Positions 33,204-41,675 of a stretch of DNA of 47,168 nt are shown here, piece after piece. Source of the DNA: CAZQEZ01 sp964592475 (GTDB taxonomy: Bacteria; Bacteroidota; Bacteroidia; Cytophagales; Cyclobacteriaceae); NCBI GenBank assembly GCA_964592475.1, contig CAZQEZ010000013.1, forward strand, positions 1-47,168. Reading direction: 5' to 3'. A model generated the notes under the pieces. It ran no database searches. It was not told where the DNA came from and saw only the letters and a program-made list of their open reading frames with translations. Numbering within the stretch: the first letter of the stretch is position 1; the number at the start of each line of letters is the position of its first letter. A program made the position numbers and the translations under genes.

Positions 33204-33830
33204 ATGGAGCTTCCTAAAAATACTATCAGAAGATTGGTTGAGCTTGAGCAATATCTTCAATATTTACATGAAAAAGGAATTAGCAAAGTATCATCTGAAG
33301 GATTAGGGGCCTTTTTGGGAGAATCGGCATTTACCATAAGGAAGGACCTCAACAGGCTGGGCGAAACAGGAACTAAAGGTCGTGGATATACCACTTCCAC
33401 CCTTTTAAAAATATTAAGTGACTTCTTGTGGAACAGCAAAAAAAAAGCCTGCCTTATTGGATTAGGAAAATTAGGAGAGCTGTTATTACAATTACAGCAT
33501 TATCTATTCTCTGATCCGGTAGAACTGGTAGCTGGTTTCGATGTAAATATTAACAAATTAGAAACAATTTCTTCTCCTGTACCACTTTTTCCTTTATATG
33601 AAATAGAGGATATAATTGAGAGAAAAAATATTGAATTGGCAGTGGTAGCAGTAAATAATGAAGCATTAGAAGATGTAATCAAACTATTAAGCCAAACATC
33701 AATTAGAGGTATAATAAATTATTGTTTAGTGCCAATTAGCAAATCCAATATACCTCATATTGAAGTACAGAATGTGAATTTAAACAAAGAACTTAAATTT
33801 TTAATAGCAAAAACCAAATTTAAATTGTAA
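33204..33830 (+). CDS. rex: Redox-sensing transcriptional repressor Rex
   Basis: Homodimeric regulator that senses the NADH/NAD+ ratio. 208 residues, normal length. The N-terminal winged helix (about 1-75) contains the Rex signature SAFTIRKDLNRLGETGTKGRGY (landmark region 41-62). The Rossmann domain begins ACLIGLGKLGELL with GxGxxG at 86-91. The C-terminal domain-swap helix is present (LNKELKFLI). Two Rex-type palindromes precede it, supporting both identity and autoregulation. serC starts 6 bases after its stop, so it leads a rex-serC-serA operon. Known Rex regulons concern fermentation and respiration; serine synthesis and DNA ligase as neighbours are less usual. Confidence 0.93.
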   Translation: MELPKNTIRRLVELEQYLQYLHEKGISKVSSEGLGAFLGESAFTIRKDLNRLGETGTKGRGYTTSTLLKILSDFLWNSKKKACLIGLGKLGELLLQLQHYLFSDPVELVAGFDVNINKLETISSPVPLFPLYEIEDIIERKNIELAVVAVNNEALEDVIKLLSQTSIRGIINYCLVPISKSNIPHIEVQNVNLNKELKFLIAKTKFKL

Positions 33831-33836
33831 TCTATT

Positions 33837-34916
33837 ATGGGACGAGTATATAATTTTTCGGCTGGACCAGCTGTATTACCTGAAGCTGTTTTACAAAAAG
33901 CACAGGCAGAAATGCTTGATTATAAAGGCACTGGTATGTCAGTAATGGAAATGAGCCATCGTAGTAAAGCGTTTGACGACATAATAAAAAAAGCGGAAGC
34001 TGATTTGCGAAAGCTGATGCAAATCCCTGAAAATTATAAAGTTTTATTTTTACAAGGTGGCGCATCTACCCAATTTGCCATGGTACCCCTAAATTTATTT
34101 CGCAGGAAAAAAGCAGACTATATAAATACAGGAAGCTGGTCGAAAAAAGCCATATCAGAAGCAAAAAGATATGGTCAGGTGAATGTGGTAGCTTCTTCTG
34201 AAGACCAAACGTTTAATTATATACCCACAATAAAGCCTGAAACATTTGATCCGGAAGCGGATTACGTTCACTTCACTACCAACAATACCATTTATGGTAC
34301 AAAGTTTCCTTCATTACCACCGGTGGGCGAGGTACCCCTGGTAGCAGACATGAGTAGCAATATCATATCCCAATATTATGATGTAAGCAAATTTGGATTG
34401 ATATATGCCGGAGCTCAAAAAAATATTGCTCCTGCAGGAGTAACTATCGTAATAATCAAGGAAGATCTGGCAGATAGTCCATTGGAAATAACCCCTACTA
34501 TGTTGCGCTACAGCACACATATTGAAAGTGAATCTTTATTTAATACGCCACCATGCTTTGCTATTTACATTGCGGGTTTAGTATTTGAATGGCTGCTTGC
34601 GCAAGGAGGTATTCCGGCCATGGAAAAGCAAAATAATGAAAAAGCTGCCAAAATCTACAATTACCTTGACCAGTCAAACATGTTCCGATCTACCGTAAAA
34701 GGTGCTGATCGATCAATTATGAACATTCCTTTTGTAACGGGAAATGCTGACTTGGATGCTAAATTTATTAAAGAAGCTGATCAAGCAGGGTTTAAAACCT
34801 TAAAAGGACACCGATCGGTGGGAGGCATGCGTGCCAGTATTTACAATGCAATGCCAGTGCAGGGTGTAAATGATTTAGTGTATTTTATGGAAGACTTTGA
34901 AAATAAAAATAAGTAA
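33837..34916 (+). CDS. serC: Phosphoserine aminotransferase
   Basis: PLP enzyme converting 3-phosphohydroxypyruvate and glutamate to phosphoserine; family members also act in pyridoxine synthesis. 359 residues. It starts with MGRVYNFSAGPAVLPE, the classic SerC N-terminus, and the PLP lysine is Lys195 in YAGAQKN. The motifs SHRSKAF and GASTQFAM also fit. It lies 6 bases after rex and just before serA, so expression is predicted to follow Rex control. Final codons overlap an in-frame TTG that could extend serA, but the ATG of serA lies after its stop. Confidence 0.96.
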   Translation: MGRVYNFSAGPAVLPEAVLQKAQAEMLDYKGTGMSVMEMSHRSKAFDDIIKKAEADLRKLMQIPENYKVLFLQGGASTQFAMVPLNLFRRKKADYINTGSWSKKAISEAKRYGQVNVVASSEDQTFNYIPTIKPETFDPEADYVHFTTNNTIYGTKFPSLPPVGEVPLVADMSSNIISQYYDVSKFGLIYAGAQKNIAPAGVTIVIIKEDLADSPLEITPTMLRYSTHIESESLFNTPPCFAIYIAGLVFEWLLAQGGIPAMEKQNNEKAAKIYNYLDQSNMFRSTVKGADRSIMNIPFVTGNADLDAKFIKEADQAGFKTLKGHRSVGGMRASIYNAMPVQGVNDLVYFMEDFENKNK

Positions 34917-34923
34917 GAAGAAA

Positions 34924-36120
34924 ATGGAGAATAATAGTTTTCGCATTCAGACCCTGAATAAAATTTCACCCAAAGGGCTCGACTTATTTCCACGAAGTAG
35001 TTATGAAATTGCCTCTGAAATACCAAACCCTGATGCTATTTTGGTGCGAAGTGCAAAAATGCATGATACGAAATTTGCTTCCAGCTTAAAAGCTATAGCC
35101 CGAGCGGGCACAGGAATAAACAATATACCGGTAGATGACTGTACAGCCAAAGGTATTGCCGTTTTTAATACGCCAGGGGCAAATGCCAATGGCGTAAAAG
35201 AACTAGTAATCGCGGGAATGCTCATGAGCTCAAGAAAAATTGCCGAAAGCATTATATGGGCTCATGGCTTAAAAGACAAAGGCGCAGAAGTCACCAAAAT
35301 TATTGAGGAAAACAAGTCGAATTTTGCCGGTCCGGAAATACTGGGCAAAACTATTGGCATAATAGGACTTGGAGCCATTGGTGTACTCGTAGCTAATGCC
35401 GCTGAGGCACTGGGGATGCGGGTAATTGGTTACGATCCTTACATTTCTGTAGAGTATGCCTGGGATCTCTCGCAAAATGTACAACGAGCTACTGGACTGG
35501 AGCTGCTTTTTTCACAATCAGATTATATAACGCTGCATATGCCACTTACTAATAATACCCGTGGTTTTATTAATAAAGAAAAACTAAGAATGATGAAACC
35601 CGGAACAAGGTTGTTGAATTTTTCCCGTGGTGGATTGGTAAATAATCAGGACTTGTTCGAGGCTTTAGATCAGGAAGTATTGAGCCATTATGTTACCGAT
35701 TTTCCTGATATTGATTTATTAAAACATTCAAAAGTGATCAACATTCCTCATCTGGGAGCTTCTACTCCCGAATCAGAAGATAATTGTGCTGTGATGGCAG
35801 TAAATCAGTTACTACAGTATCTTGAAAATGGAAATATTAGAAATTCAGTCAATTTTCCTACTTGTGAAATGGAACGCAATGGTGGCTCCCGATTACTTAT
35901 TGCCAATCGAAATATACCAAAAATGATTGGCCATGTTACTTCTATACTTGCCGAGCAAGATATAAATATTGCAAATATGCTTAATCGGCATCATCATGAT
36001 ATTGCTTATAATATAATTGATGTAGATGGGCATATAAATGAAGGACATTTACAAAAACTAAGAGATATAGATGGAATTGTAATGGTGAGAGCGCTGCCTC
36101 CGGTTATGACCACAAGGTAG
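34924..36120 (+). CDS. serA: D-3-phosphoglycerate dehydrogenase
   Basis: NAD+-dependent oxidation of 3-phosphoglycerate, first step of serine synthesis. 398 residues from the ATG at 34924; a TTG at 34897 inside the serC end is in frame but not preferred. The substrate domain contains RAGTGINNIPV. The Rossmann motif GIIGLGAIG is at 145-153. Catalytic regions are NFSRGGLV (Arg235) and PHLGASTPESEDN (His276). A C-terminal ACT domain (about 325-395) is present, the short type with one ACT domain as in E. coli SerA, suggesting serine feedback. It follows serC by 7 bases. With rex upstream, NAD+/NADH-linked expression of an NAD+-using enzyme is plausible. Confidence 0.95.
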   Translation: MENNSFRIQTLNKISPKGLDLFPRSSYEIASEIPNPDAILVRSAKMHDTKFASSLKAIARAGTGINNIPVDDCTAKGIAVFNTPGANANGVKELVIAGMLMSSRKIAESIIWAHGLKDKGAEVTKIIEENKSNFAGPEILGKTIGIIGLGAIGVLVANAAEALGMRVIGYDPYISVEYAWDLSQNVQRATGLELLFSQSDYITLHMPLTNNTRGFINKEKLRMMKPGTRLLNFSRGGLVNNQDLFEALDQEVLSHYVTDFPDIDLLKHSKVINIPHLGASTPESEDNCAVMAVNQLLQYLENGNIRNSVNFPTCEMERNGGSRLLIANRNIPKMIGHVTSILAEQDINIANMLNRHHHDIAYNIIDVDGHINEGHLQKLRDIDGIVMVRALPPVMTTR

Positions 36121-36235
36121 ATACGCCCACGATAGGCAGCTAAAAAGAAAAAAAATAAAGTGGTATGTTTAAAATGACAACTGGTTTTATGCTAAATGTG
36201 TAGATCATACAGTCATTTCATGACTTTATACGCTA

Positions 36236-37228
36236 TTATTTGTCTTCATTTTGTTCCTCTTGTAGTTGCTCAATCTCTACTCTCTCTCCACTGGCTATTG
36301 ATTGCTCAATAGCCTCTTGCCAGGCTACACTCAGAAATGCCAACTTTTCTGCATCTTCCAGTAATAGCTCATCTTGTACAGCCTCTATAAAATTTAAAAC
36401 TGTTGCTTCTAATGAAAATTTATAATCCTGACTGTCAAAACTGAACAGATTGGTCTTCCCGTCATTATCTTTAAAGTTGATTTTATGATTGCCATCTAAC
36501 TTTAATGTTCCATTTTCTGCTCTAATATTCATGACCCAGTGCTCGTTGGATAAATTCTCTTTAACAGATAAATTTACTTTAACTCCACTTTCAAAATCGA
36601 AATAGATGTTACTAAAAGGTTGACTACCAGAATAATTCTTTGATTGTAATGACGAAGGTGAATTGTTTAAAAAAACGGTAGTTAAGTATAAAGGATGAAA
36701 ATACCATCCAAGAAAGCCGTCGGCTCCGACGGTTATCATCATACCTGGCTCAGCATTATTCACCAGCAAATCAATTTGCTTAATTTCTCCTAATATTCCT
36801 CTGCGTATGATTTCTTGAACTTTTACCACAGATTGAAATAAATGATAGTGACTCAGTATTCCCAATTTATGACCTTCTTTTGTAGCCACTTTCTGCATCA
36901 TATTCAATTCTGCCATCGAATTGGCCACAGGCACTGGCAATAAGACCGGTCTTTTATGCAAATAAGTAGTGGCCATCGCGGCTCTTTCAGCCAAGGTCTC
37001 TCCTACCACTACACCATTGGTAAATAAGCCTACTTTGCCTTCGCGCTCAATTGTAGCAAGGGAAACATTTGGCAACAAAAGCTTAGAAAAAAGCTGTTGA
37101 ATTTTGGCCGCCTGCCAAAAACCCAGAGTGAATTTAAGTACATCTGCCGGTAAAGTAAGATTACCCAATAAAGGTAACGAAGCAAATGAAATGTTTTTCA
37201 CAAATTGTCTGCGATCTATTTTCATCAT
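36236..37228 (-). CDS. Degenerate Gfo/Idh/MocA-family protein with Tat-like leader
   Basis: 330 residues. The N-terminus IDRRQFVKNISFASLPLLG resembles a Tat signal (RR at 6-7). The core fits the Gfo/Idh/MocA oxidoreductase pattern from about residue 70 to 250: the helix after YLHKRPVLLPVPVANSMAE occupies the place of the usual GKHVxxEKP motif, and IIRRGILGEIKQIDLL (landmark 140-155) is typical. However, no GxGxxG nucleotide loop is present and the EKP lysine motif is replaced by LPVP. The protein is therefore probably unable to bind NAD(P) normally and may be a binding or scaffold protein. No start or frame problem is visible: the frame is intact, so this is family divergence, not a broken gene. 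Confidence 0.7.
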   Translation of the reverse strand: MMKIDRRQFVKNISFASLPLLGNLTLPADVLKFTLGFWQAAKIQQLFSKLLLPNVSLATIEREGKVGLFTNGVVVGETLAERAAMATTYLHKRPVLLPVPVANSMAELNMMQKVATKEGHKLGILSHYHLFQSVVKVQEIIRRGILGEIKQIDLLVNNAEPGMMITVGADGFLGWYFHPLYLTTVFLNNSPSSLQSKNYSGSQPFSNIYFDFESGVKVNLSVKENLSNEHWVMNIRAENGTLKLDGNHKINFKDNDGKTNLFSFDSQDYKFSLEATVLNFIEAVQDELLLEDAEKLAFLSVAWQEAIEQSIASGERVEIEQLQEEQNEDK

Positions 37229-37319
37229 ATTTATCCTAATTAATTGCGATAAAATTAGGGAACAAAATGATAAACTACAACAATAGTTTTAAAAGGTATC
37301 AACTAGCATAGGTAAGGTA

Positions 37320-37871
37320 TTGCTTACGAAAGCTAAACCCATAGTTATACCTAAACCACCTATGGGGTATTCCGACCGTAAAAAAGAAAGAACAAGTGCA
37401 GTAGGTTGGGAGAATAATTTACCCATAGAATTAAATGAAGCTTATAAAATTGAAGTTATTAAAAACATAAAGGTTGAAAAAAATCGTAAGGGGTATGAGA
37501 CCATTCATACCGGCGATTTCGTAAAAAGAAAGAGACTGGAAAAGTTTGAATATGATACTGATAACTTTATGATTAAACACCTGCAAGCTCAATTTAAAAA
37601 TGAAAGACCATTTTTTTACATGGAATATGAAGGCAATAATTCAGTTGCTGAAGAAATTGACAAAGTTCCTGAAGAACCGGAATTTGATTACTTCGAAAGC
37701 CAGACCTACCAGTTTGATGAACAAGAAAGGCTAATAGCCATCTATCGGAACGATGGGAGCTTGCTAAAAGAAATTGAATACCTGAATGATAAGCTTATCA
37801 ATTTGTATCGGGTCTATAATTTAAAAGAAGAGCTGGAATATACGGTCAAAATTAATTATGAATTTTATTGA
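37320..37871 (+). CDS. Uncharacterised acidic/basic protein, start uncertain
   Basis: 183 residues from a TTG at 37320; the first ATG is at 37362 (MGYSDRKKER), giving 169 residues. An in-frame stop at 37290 limits any extension. No signal peptide, membrane helix or known motif. The C-terminal half is dominated by aromatic and acidic residues with repeated Y/F-D-E patterns (EPEFDYFESQTYQFDEQERLIAIY), which recalls YD-repeat-like short strands, but I do not recognise a family. It lies alone upstream of the second inverted-repeat element, whose left end begins 10 bases after its stop. Confidence 0.5.
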   Translation: MLTKAKPIVIPKPPMGYSDRKKERTSAVGWENNLPIELNEAYKIEVIKNIKVEKNRKGYETIHTGDFVKRKRLEKFEYDTDNFMIKHLQAQFKNERPFFYMEYEGNNSVAEEIDKVPEEPEFDYFESQTYQFDEQERLIAIYRNDGSLLKEIEYLNDKLINLYRVYNLKEELEYTVKINYEFY

Positions 37872-37880
37872 CTAAAAAAA

Positions 37881-38042
37881 CACGAGGCTGTCCAAAAATT
37901 GACATTATTTACTTTGTTTAAAATATTATTATAAAATATGTCTAAATAGTTTCACGCAAAGACGCATAAGACGCAAAGAGTTGCAAATTTGAAATAATAT
38001 TTTAACTTGTAATCCTAAATACTCCTTTTAGACAGCCTCGTG
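37881..38042. repeat. MITE-like inverted-repeat element, copy 2
   Basis: A 162-bp element bounded by CACGAGGCTGTC (37881-37892) and its exact complement GACAGCCTCGTG (38031-38042); the inverted match extends to 16 of 17 bases (CACGAGGCTGTCCAAAA). The core GAGGCTGTCCAAAA is shared with the element at 13069-13155. Inside is a short tandem array around CGCAAAGACGCATAAGACGC (near 37955-37978). No ORF. It lies between a plus-strand and a minus-strand gene and may act as a bidirectional terminator. Confidence 0.65.
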
Positions 38043-38087
38043 TGTTATCTTTTGCGCAAGCTTTGCGCTCCTAGCGTTAAATATCCT

Positions 38088-39161
38088 CTACTCCAAATCC
38101 AACCTCACTTTATCACTTTTGGCGTGTCCTACGCAAATAAGGACATAACCTTCGGCAATTTCATCATCAGTAAGACCTTCGGAAACTTCCATCTCTACTT
38201 CGCCTTCCAATATTTTACAGCGGCAAGTAGTGCATATCCCGCTCTGGCATGAGTATGGTAAGTCAATACCATTATCCAGCGCTGTTTCCAAAATACTATT
38301 ATCCGGCTCTACCGTAAAAATATGCTCTTCACCGCCGTCAATTACGGTTACTTCACTGGGTTTTCTTTTTCTTTCTCCTTCCACTACTTTTATATTTTTA
38401 ATTTCATCAGACGCTACAAAGCTTTCTTTAAATACATTCACACAACCCTGCCCTTTCAGGTATTCCTCGGCAGTTTTCATCATTCCCTGTGGGCCACAAA
38501 GGTAGTATTCATTAGCTTTCAATTCATTGCCTAATACGGTTGCCAACTTATCATGATCAATTCTACCCTTTTCTCCGGTCCATGAAGCGCCGGGCTGAGA
38601 AAGCGTGTGATAATAGGTGAACCTATCATTGTATTGCTTTTTCAATTGCAGGAGCTCATTTTTGAAAATGGTATTCTCTTCATCACGGTTACCATAAATT
38701 AAAGTCACAGTGCTTTGCGGCTCTTGATCCAGTGCCGACCTCAAAATAGCATAGAGTGGTGTAATGCCACTTCCACCACCTATCAAAACCAGGTGTCGCT
38801 TATTTTTAGGATCAAAATCAGTGGTAAATTTGCCCATGGGTTTGATAATTTTAACCTGATCGCCCGGCTGTAAATTGTCAATTAAATAGCCACTTACTTT
38901 CCCACCTTCTTCTCTTTTGATGGTTACCGCCGGATTTTTGTCTAAAAAGGGAGAAGAATTGAGTGAGTAACTTCTGCGTTCTTCCTGCCCATCAACTTCG
39001 GTTATTATTGTAAGGTACTGACCAGGCTTGTAATCAAAAGCGTCGGCCGGAGATTCAAATACAATTGTTGCAGCATTTTTGCCATGCCAGTGTAATTCTT
39101 TTACTGTAAGATAATCGTAACGATGTTCCTTATTTTTCTTCTTTTTAAATAATCCTAACAT
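38088..39161 (-). CDS. PaaE-like 2Fe-2S flavoprotein reductase
   Basis: 357 residues: an FAD domain (RSYS at 63-66), an NAD(P) domain (GGGSGITP at 128-135 and CGPQGM at 222-227), then a C-terminal plant-type ferredoxin domain with Cys305, Cys310, Cys313 and Cys343 (CQSGICTTC ... LICVG). This order, ferredoxin domain last, is that of PaaE, the reductase of phenylacetyl-CoA epoxidase, and of related reductases such as HCP reductase. No paaABCD genes are nearby, so the partner may be an unlinked oxygenase, desaturase or stress protein. It should pass electrons from NAD(P)H through FAD to the iron-sulfur cluster. Its stop lies 45 bases from the inverted-repeat element. Confidence 0.88.
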   Translation of the reverse strand: MLGLFKKKKNKEHRYDYLTVKELHWHGKNAATIVFESPADAFDYKPGQYLTIITEVDGQEERRSYSLNSSPFLDKNPAVTIKREEGGKVSGYLIDNLQPGDQVKIIKPMGKFTTDFDPKNKRHLVLIGGGSGITPLYAILRSALDQEPQSTVTLIYGNRDEENTIFKNELLQLKKQYNDRFTYYHTLSQPGASWTGEKGRIDHDKLATVLGNELKANEYYLCGPQGMMKTAEEYLKGQGCVNVFKESFVASDEIKNIKVVEGERKRKPSEVTVIDGGEEHIFTVEPDNSILETALDNGIDLPYSCQSGICTTCRCKILEGEVEMEVSEGLTDDEIAEGYVLICVGHAKSDKVRLDLE

Positions 39162-39250
39162 GATTCACTAATTTATAATGTCCCTCATTTTACTTGCTAA
39201 TTTTAAGTTTACCTAACAAAAAATCAACCCTTTGGTTTGTGTTTTGTCTA

Positions 39251-39279
39251 AATTGGTCAACTGGTGAATTGGTTAACTG
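39251..39279. repeat. Short direct repeat AATTGGTCAACTG / AATTGGTTAACTG
   Basis: Two 13-bp copies (39251-39263 and 39267-39279) differing at one base, in the gap between the PaaE-like and Tas-type genes. A degenerate low-complexity repeat; no function is evident. Confidence 0.4.
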
Positions 39280-39344
39280 ATTAATCCGTTCAATAACTTA
39301 ATCCTCATCACTCAATCTTCAACATTCATTTCCTCAACCCTAAA

Positions 39345-40385
39345 CTAAGGTGCCGGGTTTGGCATCTTCAAATGTATCTCCTCTATCTTTTGTAAAACCT
39401 CTTCGGATAAGTCTACATTTATGCTTTCTATATTTTCTTTCAGTTGTATCATACTCGTTGCACCAATAATATTAGCACCCAAAAATGGACGGGTATTCAC
39501 ATAAGCCAATGACATTTGGCTAGGTGATAATCCATGATCATGTGCTAATGTTACGTATTCTTTGGCAGCCATACGGCTAATTTCGCCATTGTATCTTTTA
39601 AAATTAGGAAACAAAGTAAGTCGTGAGTTGCTTACATCGCCAGCGCTGAAATATTTACCACTGAGCAAACCAAAAGCCAAAGGTGAATAAGCCAATAAAG
39701 GCACATTTTCCCGGATGGCAACTTCGGATAGTCCGACTTCAAATGTCCTGTTGAGCAGACTATAAGGATTTTGAATGGTGGCGATCTCCGGAAGGTTGTG
39801 CCTGCGGGCCACCTCCAGAAAATGCATAAGTCCCCAGGGAGTTTCATTGGAAACTCCGATGTGACGAATTTTACCGGCCTTGATCAGGTCACTTAGTATT
39901 TCAAGCACTTCCGGGAAATTGTCCAGCCAATCATCTTCGGCATCGTGCGGAAAACCTAACTGACCAAAAAAATTGGCTTTTCTTTCCGGCCAATGCAATT
40001 GATAAATGTCCAGGTAATCAGTTTGTAACCGCTTCAAATTATTATCAATAGCCATATTGATCTGTTCCCTGGTAAATCGTAAAGGGTTGCGGATATGCTT
40101 CAAACCGCTAGAAGGACCCGTGACTTTACTAGCCAAAATTACTTTATCCCTGTTCTTTCGTTTTTGCAACCAGGTGCCAATGTACTGCTCGGTGCGTCCC
40201 TGAGTTTCTGCCCTGCCAGGCACGGGATACATTTCGGCAGCATCCATAAAATTGATCCCCGCCTCAACTGCGTAATCCATTTGTTGGTGGGCTTCGGCTT
40301 CAGTATTTTGTTCACCCCAGGTCATGGTACCCAGGCATATTTTACTTATTTTCAGATTGGTTTTGCCTAAAACAGTGTATTTCAT
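39345..40385 (-). CDS. tas: Aldo/keto reductase, Tas type
   Basis: 346 residues, NADPH-dependent oxidoreductase of the AKR fold, cytosolic. The tetrad is Asp48, Tyr53 (DAAEMYPVP), Lys87 (ASKVTG) and His131 (QLHWPER). The sequences LGTMTWGEQNTEAEAH and AEMYPVPGRAETQGRTEQYIG are close to E. coli Tas, which I recognise from memory; the natural substrate of Tas is not established. The protein is complete, and the ATG has no Shine-Dalgarno sequence. It is separated from the M50 protease by a short divergent region. Confidence 0.88.
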   Translation of the reverse strand: MKYTVLGKTNLKISKICLGTMTWGEQNTEAEAHQQMDYAVEAGINFMDAAEMYPVPGRAETQGRTEQYIGTWLQKRKNRDKVILASKVTGPSSGLKHIRNPLRFTREQINMAIDNNLKRLQTDYLDIYQLHWPERKANFFGQLGFPHDAEDDWLDNFPEVLEILSDLIKAGKIRHIGVSNETPWGLMHFLEVARRHNLPEIATIQNPYSLLNRTFEVGLSEVAIRENVPLLAYSPLAFGLLSGKYFSAGDVSNSRLTLFPNFKRYNGEISRMAAKEYVTLAHDHGLSPSQMSLAYVNTRPFLGANIIGATSMIQLKENIESINVDLSEEVLQKIEEIHLKMPNPAP

Positions 40386-40474
40386 TTCGTGTTTTTAAAA
40401 AAATTTTGCAATATTGAATGGGAACTGCAAACTTACCATTTATATACAAATGCTACCAACTTAACTATTTTAAA

Positions 40475-41629
40475 ATGGATAAAAAAAAGAAGAAGAAAAT
40501 AACAAACCTTAGCATAGTAATTTCATTGGGCTTGCTAGGAGCCGCTTTTGGCTATTTTGGGGGGCAGTTCTTATTCGTAACGGATGAAAATATTGAATTA
40601 CCAACTTTCTATATTGTTGTAATGATTTTAATATTTGCTTTCTCGTTTATTGTAAGCGTAGCAATTCATGAATTAGGTCATTTGATTACCGGAAAATTAC
40701 TTGGGTTTCAATTTTATATGTACACTGTAGGCCCATTCATGTGGATAAAGGAAGAAGATAAAGTAATTTTCAAATGGAATAAAAATTTTAACTTATTTGG
40801 TGGTGTTACCATCTGTATTCCGGAAAACAATCTTCGGTTGAGAAAAAAATTTTTATGGTATGTTGCCGGGGGCCCTTTTGCCAGCTTTATTTTTGCATTA
40901 ATAATGTTTTTATCTAAATCCTTAACTAACCCAGCCATGGGAAATAACCTGACCGTCATTTTTATTAATGATGTATTTCAATTTCACGCTTTTGTTTCCT
41001 CGCTTATTTTTATAGCATCAATTATACCGGTACGTGTAAGTGGGTTAACCTCAGATGGCGGAAGGATACTCACATTAGCAAAAAACAATGCCAAAACTAA
41101 AATAGATCTCTTTTTAATTAAAACACACGCCTATCTGAACAGCGGTGTAAGACCGGCCGAACTCCAAACTGCAGACATTGAACATTATTTAAATCAAGAG
41201 CTTAATGACCACTATTCCGTCAATAGCTATTACTATCTTTATTTGGTTTATTTCGACCGCCAGGAATTTGTAGAGGCAGAAAAACGATTACTGAGGGTAG
41301 AAGAAAACCTGGATGCTTATCCAGCCGCATTTCATAGTAATATTTGGCTCGAAATCATTTTTTTACAAGCATTTACAGGTTTTGATTTACAAAAGGCTGA
41401 AAAGCTGTGGTTTAAAATAAAACCATCTGCCCTAATTCCAAAAACAGATTATACCAAAGCTGAGGCAGCTTTACTTTATTTAAAAGAAGACTTTAATGGA
41501 TCTTTGTCTAAAATTAATGAAGCACTCCAACACCTGAATAAAATCAATGAAGAAGGAATTCGAATTGCTACAGATGATCATTTACAAGCTTTAAAAGCCA
41601 AAGCATTAGAAAAAACCAACAAAAGATGA
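40475..41629 (+). CDS. M50-family membrane zinc metalloprotease
   Basis: 384 residues from the ATG at 40475 (an earlier ATG at 40418 would add a non-conserved 19 residues before a lysine tract, so is not preferred). After the KKKKKK start there are hydrophobic helices at about 11-32 and 45-65. HELGH (65-69) is the zinc site, within the second helix as in site-2 proteases. Two more helices lie at about 128-147 and 170-188, and SGLTSDGGRI (Asp194) corresponds to the third zinc ligand motif. The last 180 residues are soluble and helical, perhaps TPR-like (LRVEENLDAYPAAFHSN). It may cleave membrane-bound regulators or peptides; no partner is encoded beside it. Confidence 0.85.
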   Translation: MDKKKKKKITNLSIVISLGLLGAAFGYFGGQFLFVTDENIELPTFYIVVMILIFAFSFIVSVAIHELGHLITGKLLGFQFYMYTVGPFMWIKEEDKVIFKWNKNFNLFGGVTICIPENNLRLRKKFLWYVAGGPFASFIFALIMFLSKSLTNPAMGNNLTVIFINDVFQFHAFVSSLIFIASIIPVRVSGLTSDGGRILTLAKNNAKTKIDLFLIKTHAYLNSGVRPAELQTADIEHYLNQELNDHYSVNSYYYLYLVYFDRQEFVEAEKRLLRVEENLDAYPAAFHSNIWLEIIFLQAFTGFDLQKAEKLWFKIKPSALIPKTDYTKAEAALLYLKEDFNGSLSKINEALQHLNKINEEGIRIATDDHLQALKAKALEKTNKR

Positions 41630-41644
41630 TTAAATAATTTTGTA

Positions 41645-41675
41645 TTGCAAATAAGGTATTAAATCTATAACTTTC
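41645..41675 (+). promoter_or_regulatory. Candidate promoter of the GH97 gene
   Basis: TTG (41645-41647) and TAACTTTC (41668-41675, one mismatch to TAnnTTTG) with a 20-base spacer. It would give a leader of about 200 bases before the GH97 ATG. Weak pattern match. Confidence 0.3.

Noticed and set aside
37950..37980. CRISPR-like regular spacing of GACGC units
   Set aside because: Units are too short and abut each other with no unique spacers; no cas genes are present.
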